This document shows, in pieces, positions 52,757 through 62,291 of a DNA stretch of 64,000 bases. A program made the position numbers and the translations under genes. A model generated the notes under the pieces. That model was not told where the DNA came from, searched no databases, and saw only the letters and a program-made list of their open reading frames with translations. Every line of letters starts with the position of its first letter. The first letter of the stretch is position 1. This DNA comes from Thermatribacter sp048814795 (GTDB taxonomy: Bacteria > Atribacterota > Atribacteria > Atribacterales > Thermatribacteraceae): positions 1,054,001 through 1,118,000 of the forward strand of contig CP184673.1 in the NCBI GenBank assembly GCA_048814795.1. Reading direction: 5' to 3'.

Positions 52757-53408
52757 TCTTTCCTGGGGGAACCAGGTAGACATTGTTTTGAGGCTTTTTG
52801 CGGCTTTTCTGGCTGCCAGTCTGATTGGTTTTCAGAGAGAACGAGCAGAAAAACCAGCAGGCTTGAGAACTCATATACTGGTTTCGGTGGGCTCCTGCGT
52901 AATGACCCTGGTTTCTCTTCTGGGTTTTACGCGTTTTGGTTCTGATCCTGCCCGCATAACTGCTCAGATTGTGAGTGGAGTTGGTTTTCTGGGAGCGGGG
53001 ACCATTTTTCGCTATGGCTGGGGTGTAACTGGCTTAACCACTGCTGCCAGTCTCTGGGCGACCTGCGGCATAGGAATTGCTTTCGGTTCCGGGCTTTATT
53101 TTCTGGGTGCTGTGGGCACCGGGTTTGTGATTTTCACCCTGGCTGCTCTGCGTTATGTGGAAAGTTTCAGAAAAGGTGTAACCTACCTTTCCATGCGCCT
53201 GCTGGATCGTCCTGGCTCGCTGGGGACTGTGGCTTCATTACTTGGAAGTCTGGGAGTGGATATCAAGAACGTGGAGCTCAAAAAGGAGGAAGAGAAAGAC
53301 TCGGTAACCTGCATTATGGGAGTACACATTCCACCTCACTTAACCGTTGAGAAGATAGTGGAATCGTTGCGAGAACTTGAAGTGGTGAGAAGAATAGAGG
53401 TACGTTAA
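52716..53408 (+). CDS. MgtC/SapB-family membrane protein
   Basis: The protein has up to 230 residues. The N-terminal part has four to five membrane helices with the family motif SLIGFQRERAEKPAGLRTHI and SGVGFLGAGTIFR. The C-terminal ACT-like domain has LDRPGSLGTVASLLGSLGVD. MgtC-type proteins influence magnesium adaptation or membrane potential; the biochemical activity is not settled. The start is uncertain: GTG 52716, or TTG 52743, which has the better ribosome binding site (GGAAGAGGTGA). Either start overlaps the kinase gene. Confidence 0.9.
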   Translation: MKMEEVNLRLLTFDLSWGNQVDIVLRLFAAFLAASLIGFQRERAEKPAGLRTHILVSVGSCVMTLVSLLGFTRFGSDPARITAQIVSGVGFLGAGTIFRYGWGVTGLTTAASLWATCGIGIAFGSGLYFLGAVGTGFVIFTLAALRYVESFRKGVTYLSMRLLDRPGSLGTVASLLGSLGVDIKNVELKKEEEKDSVTCIMGVHIPPHLTVEKIVESLRELEVVRRIEVR

Positions 53409-53437
53409 TTGAAAAAGAGTAAGGTGTGCAATACAAT
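53409..53437 (+). promoter_or_regulatory. Promoter before hisS
   Basis: TTGAAA (53409-53414) and TACAAT (53432-53437) have a 17-base spacer; hisS starts 31 bases after the -10 box. Confidence 0.7.
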
Positions 53438-53468
53438 ATATAAATCCCGTTTCGGTGAGTGAGAAAAG

Positions 53469-54767
53469 ATGCAAAAAATACGTGCACCTAAGGGAACCAA
53501 GGATATTCTGGATGAGGAGATTCACATCTGGCATTTTTTAGAAGAGAAAGTCCGCGAAGTAGCTCGTTGTTTTGGTTACCAGGAAATCCGGACTCCGATT
53601 TTCGAATATACCGAACTTTTTCAAAGGAGCGTTGGTGAAGCTACTGACATTGTGCAGAAAGAAATGTACACCTTCCTGGATAAGTCTGGTAGAAGTCTTA
53701 CTTTGAGACCCGAAGGAACTGCGGCTGTGGTGCGGGCCTATGTGGAACATGGTTTTCACGTTAGAAAGCCCCGGGTAAAATGGTATTATCTTGGTCCCAT
53801 GTTCCGCTATGAGCGACCCCAGGCGGGGAGAATGCGGCAATTCCACCAGTTTGGTTTTGAAGCTATTGGTTTTGCTGGTCCTGGTGCTGATCTTGAGATA
53901 ATGCTGATTGCCTGGTTCATTTGTCAGCGTCTTGGCCTGCCACAGCTTTCTCTGGAGATAAATAGCCTGGGATGTCCAGACTGCAAGGGGAAGTATCTTG
54001 ATGAACTGGTGGGCTTTTTGAGAAGCCATAGTCAGAAACTCTGTGCTACCTGTCGAGAACGCATCGAGCGTAATCCCTTAAGGGTGCTCGATTGCAAAAA
54101 CGAAAGCTGTCAGGAGGTTTTCTCTGTTCCGGATTTTCCGGTCATTCAGAACTTTTTATGTGAAAAGTGCGCAGAGCACCAGCGGAGGGTTGAGGAGGGT
54201 CTGAGCAAACTCGGGGTTCCTTTTCAGGTGAATCCCCGGCTGGTGAGAGGACTTGACTATTATACCCGCACTGCTTTCGAGGTAAAAAGTGGCGAGCTGG
54301 GTGCTCAGAACGCGGTTATGGGCGGAGGCCGCTACGACGGCCTTGCCGATTTTCTGGGAGTGCAGGGAGTAGCTGGTGTGGGCTTTGCTGCAGGTATGGA
54401 GCGGCTGGTTCTATTGCTTTCCGAGAAAAAAGATTCTTTTGGAAAGGAGAAGCCGCTGGTCTATCTGGCTCCGCTTTCTCCTTCAACGGAGCCCGGATGT
54501 TTGCAGCTGGCCCTGAAACTTGCCAATTTGAACATTCCTTTTTATTTTGGTGAAGCCGAACGCAGCCTCAGGGCCCGGCTTAAGGAGGCCCAGAGTGCAG
54601 GAATCCGTTTCGTGCTTCTTTGGGGAGAAGATGAAGAACAAAGTGGAATCTTTTCCTTAAAAGACTTGGACAGAGGGATTCAGAAAGAATATTCTGAAGA
54701 AGAGCTTTTAAGCTTTCTGGAGAGGGAGAGAAGAAAATGTTGCGCACACACACCTGTGGAGAGCTAA
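53469..54767 (+). CDS. hisS: Histidyl-tRNA synthetase
   Basis: The 432-residue class II synthetase has PKGTKDILDEE at the start, motif 2 RYERPQAGRMRQFHQFGFE, the histidine-specific LVRGLDYYTRTAFE, and motif 3 GFAAGMERLVLLL. The C-terminal anticodon domain follows. It charges tRNA-His. The reading frame overlaps aspS by 31 bases; hisS-aspS is a common pair in Firmicutes-like genomes. Confidence 0.98.
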   Translation: MQKIRAPKGTKDILDEEIHIWHFLEEKVREVARCFGYQEIRTPIFEYTELFQRSVGEATDIVQKEMYTFLDKSGRSLTLRPEGTAAVVRAYVEHGFHVRKPRVKWYYLGPMFRYERPQAGRMRQFHQFGFEAIGFAGPGADLEIMLIAWFICQRLGLPQLSLEINSLGCPDCKGKYLDELVGFLRSHSQKLCATCRERIERNPLRVLDCKNESCQEVFSVPDFPVIQNFLCEKCAEHQRRVEEGLSKLGVPFQVNPRLVRGLDYYTRTAFEVKSGELGAQNAVMGGGRYDGLADFLGVQGVAGVGFAAGMERLVLLLSEKKDSFGKEKPLVYLAPLSPSTEPGCLQLALKLANLNIPFYFGEAERSLRARLKEAQSAGIRFVLLWGEDEEQSGIFSLKDLDRGIQKEYSEEELLSFLERERRKCCAHTPVES

Positions 54768-56506
54768 AAAAAGAGGATATTGGAAAAGAAGTAATTCTCT
54801 GTGGCTGGGTTAACAGATTGCGTCATCATGGTGGGATCGTTTTTATCGATTTGAGAGATCGCTATGGCTTGACTCAGCTGGTGGTGAGTTCTCAAGACCC
54901 TGTTTATGAACAGGCCGAAGAGCTTCGTCCAGAATACGTTGTTCGGGTCTGGGGAGTGGTTAGGGCCAGGCCTGAGGGGACGGTTAATCCTCATCTTGCC
55001 ACTGGTGCAATAGAAGTGGTGGTAAACCAGCTGGAGATTCTTTCTCGGTCTCAGCTTCCACCTTTCGAAATAGAAGATCGCAAAGAAACCGATGAAGCAC
55101 TGCGACTGCGTTACCGATACCTTGACTTGCGGAAAGCGAGGATGCAAAGAAATCTTTTGCTTCGGCATCGTGCTGCTCAGGCAGTACGTAATTTTCTGAG
55201 CTCTGAAGGTTTTGTGGAGGTAGAAACTCCTTTCCTTACCCGGAGCACACCTGAGGGAGCCCGGGACTTTCTGGTGCCCAGCCGTTTAAGCCCGGGTAGT
55301 TTTTACGCCCTTCCCCAGTCCCCGCAGCTTTTCAAGCAACTCTTGATGATTGCCGGCATGGACCGCTACTTTCAGATTGTACGCTGTTTCAGGGACGAAG
55401 ATTTAAGAGCAGACCGCCAGCCCGAATTTACCCAGATAGATCTTGAAATGTCTTTTGTGGATCGCGAAGATGTACTTTCGGTGGTAGAACGGTTGATGGT
55501 AAGGCTTTTTTCTGAAACGCTGGGTATATCTCTTCCTGTTCCCTTTCCCAGATTGAGCTGGGAAGAAGCCATGGCTAAGTATGGTTCTGATAAACCAGAC
55601 TTGCGGATTCCACTGCTCATTGAGGATTTAAATAGTCTCTTCCAGGGAGAAGAACTTCCGGGTTGGGAAGGGAATTCTGAAGACAAATTCCTGATGGCGG
55701 GAATCTTTTTCGAAGAATGGCACCAGTTTTCGCGCAAGGTAGCTGACAACTTTTCAGAGAGAGCCCGGGAACAAAAGCTCTATTTCAGCTTTTTCCGCAA
55801 AACTCCTGAGGGGTTCAGCTCGCCACTTAAAAAGAAACTTTCTCCTGCCTGCCTTGAGAAAATAGGGAAGCGTTTTTGTTTTGGAGAAAATTCGGTTTTA
55901 CTTCTTGCCTGGGGTGAAAAAGAAAAAGTTCTGGAGTTTCTGGGAGAAATCAGGATAGAGGTGGGACGCCAGCTTTTTGCCCTGTCTGACAGGGAATTTT
56001 CTTTTCTGTGGGTTGTCGACTTTCCGCTTTTCTTCTGGAATGAAGAGGAAAAGCGTTGGGATTCCAGCCATCATCCCTTTACTTCTCCTTTTGATGAGGA
56101 TATACCACTTCTTGATGTTGATCCTTCCCGGGTTCGTGCCAGGTCTTATGATCTGGTTCTTAACGGCTATGAGATTGCTTCGGGGAGCATTCGTATTCAT
56201 CATCGGGAACTTCAGGAAAAGATTTTCAGGTTGCTTAATATTGGAGAAGAGGAAGCCAGATTGAAATTTGGCTTTTTGCTGGAGGCCTTTCAATATGGCT
56301 GTCCTCCTCACGGAGGAATTGCTGTGGGTTTTGATCGGCTGGTAATGCTGATGTGTGGGGAAAAATCCATTCGAGAGGTAATCGCTTTTCCAAAAACTCA
56401 GAAGGGAGTGTGCCTGCTTACCGGTTCTCCGGCGCCGGTTTCCGAAGAACAACTTGAAGTTCTGGGAATTGCCTTGCGGGATACTTGTAATTTGAAAAGA
56501 GGTTAG
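54737..56506 (+). CDS. aspS: Aspartyl-tRNA synthetase
   Basis: The 589-residue protein has an N-terminal OB-fold anticodon domain (about 1-105, CGWVNRLRHHGGIVFIDLRD), motif 2 FRDEDLRADRQPEFTQIDLE, the bacterial GAD insertion and motif 3 GIAVGFDRLVMLM. Length is typical of the bacterial type. It is translated from within the hisS 3' end, with GGGAGAG upstream. A 6S-RNA-like gene follows. Confidence 0.98.
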   Translation: MLRTHTCGELKKEDIGKEVILCGWVNRLRHHGGIVFIDLRDRYGLTQLVVSSQDPVYEQAEELRPEYVVRVWGVVRARPEGTVNPHLATGAIEVVVNQLEILSRSQLPPFEIEDRKETDEALRLRYRYLDLRKARMQRNLLLRHRAAQAVRNFLSSEGFVEVETPFLTRSTPEGARDFLVPSRLSPGSFYALPQSPQLFKQLLMIAGMDRYFQIVRCFRDEDLRADRQPEFTQIDLEMSFVDREDVLSVVERLMVRLFSETLGISLPVPFPRLSWEEAMAKYGSDKPDLRIPLLIEDLNSLFQGEELPGWEGNSEDKFLMAGIFFEEWHQFSRKVADNFSERAREQKLYFSFFRKTPEGFSSPLKKKLSPACLEKIGKRFCFGENSVLLLAWGEKEKVLEFLGEIRIEVGRQLFALSDREFSFLWVVDFPLFFWNEEEKRWDSSHHPFTSPFDEDIPLLDVDPSRVRARSYDLVLNGYEIASGSIRIHHRELQEKIFRLLNIGEEEARLKFGFLLEAFQYGCPPHGGIAVGFDRLVMLMCGEKSIREVIAFPKTQKGVCLLTGSPAPVSEEQLEVLGIALRDTCNLKRG

Positions 56507-56535
56507 TGTTGTGCTATTATTTGGATGTAAAGGTA

Positions 56536-56702
56536 GTGGATTTGGCCCTGCTTTGCAGGTGATGCCAAAAGAGGCTTTGACCCAACATCCTTGTCTTGGG
56601 AGCTTATCTTCGGGCAAACCGTGGTTTGCTCGAGGGGCGCCCACTTTTTTGAGGGCGAGGATCAAAGCAGTTGGCACACCGCAAAAGCGGGGCCAAAATT
56701 TG
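56536..56702 (+). ncRNA. ssrS: 6S RNA candidate
   Basis: A gene-free stretch of 220 bases folds into a long rod. GGCCCTGCTTTGCAGGTG pairs with CACCGCAAAAGCGGGGCC; further in, TGCCAA and GCTTTGA pair with TCAAAGC and TTGGCA; then TCCTTGTC pairs with GGCGAGGA; and an apical GCAAACC-GT-GGTTTGC hairpin closes it. Unpaired internal loops interrupt the rod. Length (about 165), rod shape and location next to aspS, as for Bacillus 6S-1, fit 6S RNA, which binds RNA polymerase. No covariance search was done. Confidence 0.65.
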
Positions 56703-56738
56703 TGATAGAGGGAAATCGGAGGAAGGAGAGTGTGTGGT

Positions 56739-58682
56739 GTGAGTGAAGAAAAAAGTATGGATCTTTTTAACGAAAACTTCGAGAACGTGCGCCCCATCAA
56801 GGTAGGAGAGATTCTCAAAGGCAGGGTTATCAAAAGAGGAGAAGAAGGTTATTTCGTCAATATAAACTATAAAGCTGAGGGAATCCTGCCTTTTTCCGAA
56901 AAAGCCCTGGGAAGAAGCGGTGAGGTAAAGCACGAGCTGGAAGAGGGAGAAGAAATATGGGTTATGGTGAATCGCATCGATGAACAGGGCTATGTTTGGC
57001 TTTCTCGCGAGCGAGCTCGCTACCGGGGTGCCTGGTTCGATATAGAGGAAAGTTTGCGTGATGGAAAGCCCCTTCAGGCCAAGGTGTCGCGCAAAGTCAA
57101 GGGAGGGCTTATAGTCGATATTGGTATTGACGCTTTTCTCCCGGCTTCTTGCATTGACCTTGTTCCCCAGAAAAACCTGGATGAGTGGGTAGGCAAGACC
57201 CTGGAAGTGAGAGTGATTGAAGCAGACCGTAAGGCCAGGAATGTGGTGGTTTCCCGCCGGGTAATCCTCGAAGAGGAGGAGCACAAAAGAAAGCAGGCCC
57301 TTATAGATTCTCTGGAAGTTGGACAGATACTTAAAGGTGTGGTGAAAAACATAACCAGCTTTGGTGCTTTTGTGGACCTGGGAGGTCTGGATGGTCTTTT
57401 GCATATTTCCGAACTCTCCTGGGGGAGAGTCAGCAGGGTCGAAGATGTGCTCCAGAAGGGTGACGAGGTCGAAGTCAAGGTTATTGCCTGGAATCCTGAG
57501 AAGGAAGAGGTTTCTTTAAGCTTGAAAAGGTTAACCCCGGATCCCTGGGATAGTATTACCGAGCGGATAAACCCTGGAGATATTGTAACAGGTAAAGTGG
57601 TTTCCATTCGTGATTTTGGAGTTTTTGTAGAAGTGGAAGAAGGAATAGAAGGCTTGATTCATGTTTCGGACCTTTCCTGGAGTTATGTGCGCCATCCCAG
57701 AGAGGTGGTCAAAGTAGGCGATGTTGTTGAAGCCCGGGTGTTAGAAGTTGATCCTGAAAATCGCAGGCTCTCTCTGGGACTCAAACAGGTGTTTCCAGAT
57801 CCCTGGGAAAACCTTGATGAAAAATGTCCTCTGGGGGGTACGGTGAAAGTTAGGGTTACCAAGATCACTCCCAGACGTGCCCTGGTGGAGGTTGAAGAAG
57901 GGGTTGAGGGTCATATTCCGCTGGAAGAGCTTTCCTGGAGGAGAATTACCAGGGTTAATGAGGTGGTCAGAAGGAATCAGCTGGTGGAGGCCAAGGTCAT
58001 CGATATAGATCGGGAATCAAGGCGGATTACTTTTAGCATCAGACAATTGCGTCCTAATCCCTGGGAGGAAGTAGCTCGCCAGTGGAAAGTTGGTGACATG
58101 GTAGAAGGGAAAATCCAGCGTTTGATGGGATTTGGGGCTTTTGTAGAGCTTGCTCCTGAAGTTGAAGCTCTGCTTCCTCTTTCGGAAATCGATTGGGAGC
58201 CAGTAAGGCATCCAGGGCAGGTTTTAAGAAAAGGTCAGAGCTTGCAGCTCAAAATTATAGAGTTTGTTCCTGAAGAACAAAGAATTGTGGTCAGCCGCAA
58301 GGCATTGCTTCCTGATCCCTGGGAAGGAGTGAAAAGCAGGTATCCGGTGGGAAGCATTCACGAGGGTAAGGTAGTAAGGTTGGTTGATTTCGGAGCCTTC
58401 GTGGAACTTGAAGAGGGTTGGGATGGTCTGGTTCACATTTCCGAAATCTCTGAAGAGCGCATTTCCTCTCCTGCTGATGTGTTGTCGGTTGGTGAGAAAG
58501 TGCGGGTGAAAATCATCAAACTGGACGATCAGGAACGCAAGATTGGCCTGAGCATAAAGCAGGCCCAAAGAGAAGAAACAATGGCCAACAAAGAGGAGAC
58601 TTCCACTCAGGATGGAAGAGTAACCTTGGGAGATGTTATTGGAGAGAAGTTGAGTTCCATCCTCAACAACCTTCGGAAATGA
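56739..58682 (+). CDS. rpsA: Ribosomal protein S1-like protein with seven S1 repeats
   Basis: The protein has 647 residues from GTG 56739 (GGAGGAAGGAG upstream). Seven consecutive S1 OB-fold repeats can be counted, starting near residues 16, 100, 190, 275, 362, 448 and 533; each contains a form of FGAFVELEEGVEGLIHISELSW. Repeats 1, 2 and 5 are more divergent. E. coli S1 has six repeats and many Firmicutes-type proteins four, so this is a long version. It would bind mRNA on the ribosome or act in RNA metabolism. The 3' end overlaps the PP-loop gene. Confidence 0.88.
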   Translation: MSEEKSMDLFNENFENVRPIKVGEILKGRVIKRGEEGYFVNINYKAEGILPFSEKALGRSGEVKHELEEGEEIWVMVNRIDEQGYVWLSRERARYRGAWFDIEESLRDGKPLQAKVSRKVKGGLIVDIGIDAFLPASCIDLVPQKNLDEWVGKTLEVRVIEADRKARNVVVSRRVILEEEEHKRKQALIDSLEVGQILKGVVKNITSFGAFVDLGGLDGLLHISELSWGRVSRVEDVLQKGDEVEVKVIAWNPEKEEVSLSLKRLTPDPWDSITERINPGDIVTGKVVSIRDFGVFVEVEEGIEGLIHVSDLSWSYVRHPREVVKVGDVVEARVLEVDPENRRLSLGLKQVFPDPWENLDEKCPLGGTVKVRVTKITPRRALVEVEEGVEGHIPLEELSWRRITRVNEVVRRNQLVEAKVIDIDRESRRITFSIRQLRPNPWEEVARQWKVGDMVEGKIQRLMGFGAFVELAPEVEALLPLSEIDWEPVRHPGQVLRKGQSLQLKIIEFVPEEQRIVVSRKALLPDPWEGVKSRYPVGSIHEGKVVRLVDFGAFVELEEGWDGLVHISEISEERISSPADVLSVGEKVRVKIIKLDDQERKIGLSIKQAQREETMANKEETSTQDGRVTLGDVIGEKLSSILNNLRK

Positions 58683-59716
58683 TGCTGGACAGGGAAGGTT
58701 TCTCTCTTTCTGAGCTTTTTCGTTCCCTTAAAGAAGAGCTGAAAAATGTAGCTTTCTCCTTTGAAAAAGCAGTGGTTGCTTTTTCGGGAGGAGTGGATAG
58801 CACGCTTGCTCTTTTCATAGCTATTTGTGCCCTGGGTAGGGATAAGGTGGTTGCCTGCACTGTGGACTGGGGCAAGTACCTGCCCCCTCAGGCGAGAAGA
58901 AACGTGGAATTGCTAACTCGCGAGTTTGGGGTAGAACAGGTATGGATTGATGGAGAAGAAGATATCGTCTCTGTGGCTCGAGGAGGACCTGCCTGTAATC
59001 GCTGTACCCGGAAGGCCAAATTGGGTAGAATCAAAAACCATTTTGGGGAAAAGACCCTGATTATAGGGGGGTTTAACCGCAGCGACAGCTGGGGGAATCG
59101 AGGGATTAAGTTTTTCGACAACACTTTTTCTCCTCTTTTTCACCTTGATAAAGCAGTTATCCTGCGGCTTGCCCGCTTTCTGGACATTCCTGTTTTGCGG
59201 ATTGGAGAAAACGAGCAACGAGAAGGTTGCTTTTTGAAACACCTCCTGAAACCTCTTGCCTCTGATTTCCATGGAGATGCCGTGGTAAAGAGCAATTCCT
59301 GTCTTTTGAATACGCTGGAAAGCTTTAACTTTCGTGCTCGAATAGCCAATGTTAAAATCATTGGCACTCTGCGCAAAAACGTTGCTCTGGTAAATCTTTT
59401 ACCTTCTCCACCTCCTGCTTTACGAGAGGTTCTGGATACACGTCTTGGGGCAATTCCTGAAGTGGACGAAGTTTTTTGGGTGGAAAAGCCACTTACCTTA
59501 GTGGTCAGGGCCAATCCCGGTCAGTACAATAATTCTGAAGCTCTTTACTGGATAAAGCGGGGTAAGCTGCAGCCAGATTTTGTGGTTCCTATTGAAATAC
59601 GGTGGCTGCCCTCTACTAATCGACGCTTGAACACTTTTCAGGTAGTGGATTTTGAGGAAAGGCGGTTGAGCTATGAACAGCAACCAGCTGAGGCAACTTT
59701 TTCTATCTTTCTTTAA
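58679..59716 (+). CDS. PP-loop ATPase (ExsB/LarE-like)
   Basis: The protein has 345 residues. The PP-loop AFSGGVDSTLALF (about 34-46) binds and adenylates with ATP. A cysteine pair follows in GGPACNRCTRKAKLG (about 101-115), where LarE and tRNA-thiolation enzymes carry sulfur or a cluster. The C-terminal region has KIIGTLRKNVALVNLLPSPP and is not recognised. The family includes sulfur transferases for cofactors and tRNA. The reaction cannot be assigned. It overlaps rpsA by four bases and alaS by 44 bases, so it is translated within this operon. Confidence 0.7.
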   Translation: MMLDREGFSLSELFRSLKEELKNVAFSFEKAVVAFSGGVDSTLALFIAICALGRDKVVACTVDWGKYLPPQARRNVELLTREFGVEQVWIDGEEDIVSVARGGPACNRCTRKAKLGRIKNHFGEKTLIIGGFNRSDSWGNRGIKFFDNTFSPLFHLDKAVILRLARFLDIPVLRIGENEQREGCFLKHLLKPLASDFHGDAVVKSNSCLLNTLESFNFRARIANVKIIGTLRKNVALVNLLPSPPPALREVLDTRLGAIPEVDEVFWVEKPLTLVVRANPGQYNNSEALYWIKRGKLQPDFVVPIEIRWLPSTNRRLNTFQVVDFEERRLSYEQQPAEATFSIFL

Positions 59717-62291
59717 GGAAAAGGGGCACCAGGTTCTTCCCAGTACCTCTCTGGTACCGGATGACCCCACTCTCCTTTTGACCATAGCGGGTATGGTTCC
59801 TTTCAAGCCCTTCTTTCTGGGTAAAAAGGAACCGCTTTATCCACGGGTGTGTACAGTTCAAAAGTGCGTGCGGGTAAGTGACCTGGAAAAAGTAGGTTTC
59901 ACCAGGCGCCATCACACCTTTTTTGAAATGCTGGGTAACTTTTCTTTTGGGGATTACTTTAAAAGGGAGGCCTGCATCTGGGCCTGGGAGTTTCTGGTTC
60001 AAAGGCTGGGTTTGCCTGAAGAAAAGCTCTGGGTCTCGGTTCACGAAAAAGACGAAGAAGCTTTTCGAATCTGGAGAGATGTGGTGGGAGTACCTGAAGA
60101 AAAAATAGTTTTTCTGGGTGATGAGGATAATTTCTGGGCTTCCGGACCGGTAGGTCCCTGTGGCTACTGTTCGGAAATCTATTTCGATTTTGGAGAAAAA
60201 CTTTCTTGTGGTAGGCCTGAGTGCAAGCCTGGTTGCGACTGCGACCGGTATCTTGAGGTCTGGAATCTGGTATTTATGGAGTTTGACCGCCAGAGTGACG
60301 GCACTCTACGTGAACTTCCCCGCAAAAACATCGATACAGGGATGGGACTGGAACGCATCGCTTCGGTCGTGCAGGGAGTAGATAGCAATTTTGAAACCGA
60401 TCTTTTTTTACCCCTCATCGAGTACCTTGAAAGACATACCGGTTTCGATTACCGTTCTTCAGCCTGTCCCTTTTTCAGGGTAATTGCCGATCACGTGCGA
60501 GCAGTTACTTTTTTGATCGCCGACGGAGTTTTCCCTTCTAACGAGGGCAGAGGCTACGTTTTGCGCAGATTAATTCGCAGGGCCTATCGTTATGGCAGAA
60601 AACTGGGGTTTGAAAAGCCCTTCCTCTATGAACTGGTTTTCAAGGTTGCGGAAATCATGAAGGATTTTTACCCGGAACTTGTTGAGAAAACACGCCTGAT
60701 TTCTCAGGTGGTTTTTCAGGAAGAGGAGAAATTTGACATTACTTTAAAATCGGGGCTTTCTTTACTCGAAGAACTGGTGAACGAAGCCAAGCAAAAAGGT
60801 TTAAAAATGGTTTCAGGCAGGGAGATATTCAGACTCTATGATACCTATGGCTTTCCACCTGATGTGGCTCAGGAGGTGCTTCAGGAAGAAGGCCTGAGTT
60901 ACTCTGAGGAAGAGTTTAGGCAGGAAATGGAGGCTCAGCGTACTCGAGGTAAGAAGGCTTTTCAGGAAAAGGAACAGATGCTCCGGGACCATAAAGCTCT
61001 TGAAGAGACGCTTGGTTCTTTTAAAAGCGAGTTTACTGGCTATGATAATTTAGAAGAAGAAAGTAGGCTCCTGGTCTTGCTGAGCAGGGAGGGTTTTTGT
61101 GACCAGGCTAAAGAGGGAGAAGAGGTTTTTCTGGTTTTAGAGCGCACCCCCTTTTACCCGGAAAAGGGCGGACAGGAGTGGGATACAGGTTCCATATTCG
61201 CTCCGGAAGGAGTAGTTAAGATAACCAGGGTTTTTCTGGTGGGAGAGTCGTGTATTGTCCATCAGGGACTGGTAGAGCGAGGCAGGTTGCGGGTGGGAGA
61301 CCCGGTGGTCGCTCAGGTGAATCCAGAGAGGAGAAGGATGCTGGCCATCCACCATACCTGCACCCACCTTCTTCACAGAGCGTTGCGCAACCTGCTTGGA
61401 GAACAGGTAAGGCAGGCTGGTTCCTGGGTGGGTGAGCAGGGGCTAAGGTTTGATTTTGCTCATTTTGCTCCTCTCACGGAAGAGGAAATCAGGGCAGTAG
61501 AAGAAGAAGTGAACGCAAAAATTTTTGAAGATTTACCGGTCGTGGTGAGTTATACCACGCTGGAAGAAGCCCGCCGCAGTGGAGTAATAGCTCTTTTTGA
61601 TGAGAAATACCAGAGAGAAGTTCGGGTAGTAAGGGTTCTGGGTTATTCTGCGGAACTGTGTGGAGGAACCCACCTTACCCGCACTTCTCAGGCTGGTTTG
61701 TTTAGAATAGTTTCTGAAGGAAGTATAGGTTCCGGTATACGCCGCATAGAGGCTGTTGCCGGCCCCCTGGCCCTGGAAAGATTTCAAAGGGATGCCCAGA
61801 TGGTGAAATCCCTTAAAGAAGCAGTTGAGGTTGACGAGTCGCAGCTTCTTAACAGGGTGCAATTACTGCTTGAAGAGAATAAAAGCCTTAAAAAAGAATT
61901 AACCCAGCTCAAAAAGCAGGTAACGGTGGATTTCATTCGGCAAAAAGTCCTGGAAAGCGAAGAAAAGGTATTTTCTCATCTCTTTGAAGATACCTTGCTG
62001 GACTTAGACACTCTTCGTCCAGTTTTTGATGAGTTGAGAGATCAGTCCCTTTCTCGAGTGATTGTTTTGGGTATGGAAAAAGGAGGCCGGGTTCAGGGTC
62101 TGGTTGGCACTACTGGTCAGCTGGTTAAAAATCTGGATCTCAAAAAGCTGGTTAAAGAAGCTCTGAGAGTTTCTGGAGGCGGAGGAGGAGGTCGTTCCCA
62201 TCTGGTCCAGTTTGGGGGTGTGCCTCGAGAAAAATGGACAACGTTTGTGGAGGAGTTGTGCAGACTGGTAGACAGAGAATCCCCAGAATAA
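59673..62291 (+). CDS. alaS: Alanyl-tRNA synthetase
   Basis: The 872-residue protein has all AlaRS domains: catalytic core (FFKEKGHQVLPSTSLVPDDP, RRHHTFFEMLGNFSFGDYFK, MGLERIASV), the editing domain with HHTCTHLLHRALR (HxxxH) and CGGTHL, and a C-terminal C-Ala domain ending in the glycine run GGGGGGRSHL. It charges tRNA-Ala and removes mischarged serine or glycine. Length is typical. It starts inside the PP-loop gene and its stop overlaps ruvX by one base. Confidence 0.98.
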   Translation: MNSNQLRQLFLSFFKEKGHQVLPSTSLVPDDPTLLLTIAGMVPFKPFFLGKKEPLYPRVCTVQKCVRVSDLEKVGFTRRHHTFFEMLGNFSFGDYFKREACIWAWEFLVQRLGLPEEKLWVSVHEKDEEAFRIWRDVVGVPEEKIVFLGDEDNFWASGPVGPCGYCSEIYFDFGEKLSCGRPECKPGCDCDRYLEVWNLVFMEFDRQSDGTLRELPRKNIDTGMGLERIASVVQGVDSNFETDLFLPLIEYLERHTGFDYRSSACPFFRVIADHVRAVTFLIADGVFPSNEGRGYVLRRLIRRAYRYGRKLGFEKPFLYELVFKVAEIMKDFYPELVEKTRLISQVVFQEEEKFDITLKSGLSLLEELVNEAKQKGLKMVSGREIFRLYDTYGFPPDVAQEVLQEEGLSYSEEEFRQEMEAQRTRGKKAFQEKEQMLRDHKALEETLGSFKSEFTGYDNLEEESRLLVLLSREGFCDQAKEGEEVFLVLERTPFYPEKGGQEWDTGSIFAPEGVVKITRVFLVGESCIVHQGLVERGRLRVGDPVVAQVNPERRRMLAIHHTCTHLLHRALRNLLGEQVRQAGSWVGEQGLRFDFAHFAPLTEEEIRAVEEEVNAKIFEDLPVVVSYTTLEEARRSGVIALFDEKYQREVRVVRVLGYSAELCGGTHLTRTSQAGLFRIVSEGSIGSGIRRIEAVAGPLALERFQRDAQMVKSLKEAVEVDESQLLNRVQLLLEENKSLKKELTQLKKQVTVDFIRQKVLESEEKVFSHLFEDTLLDLDTLRPVFDELRDQSLSRVIVLGMEKGGRVQGLVGTTGQLVKNLDLKKLVKEALRVSGGGGGGRSHLVQFGGVPREKWTTFVEELCRLVDRESPE

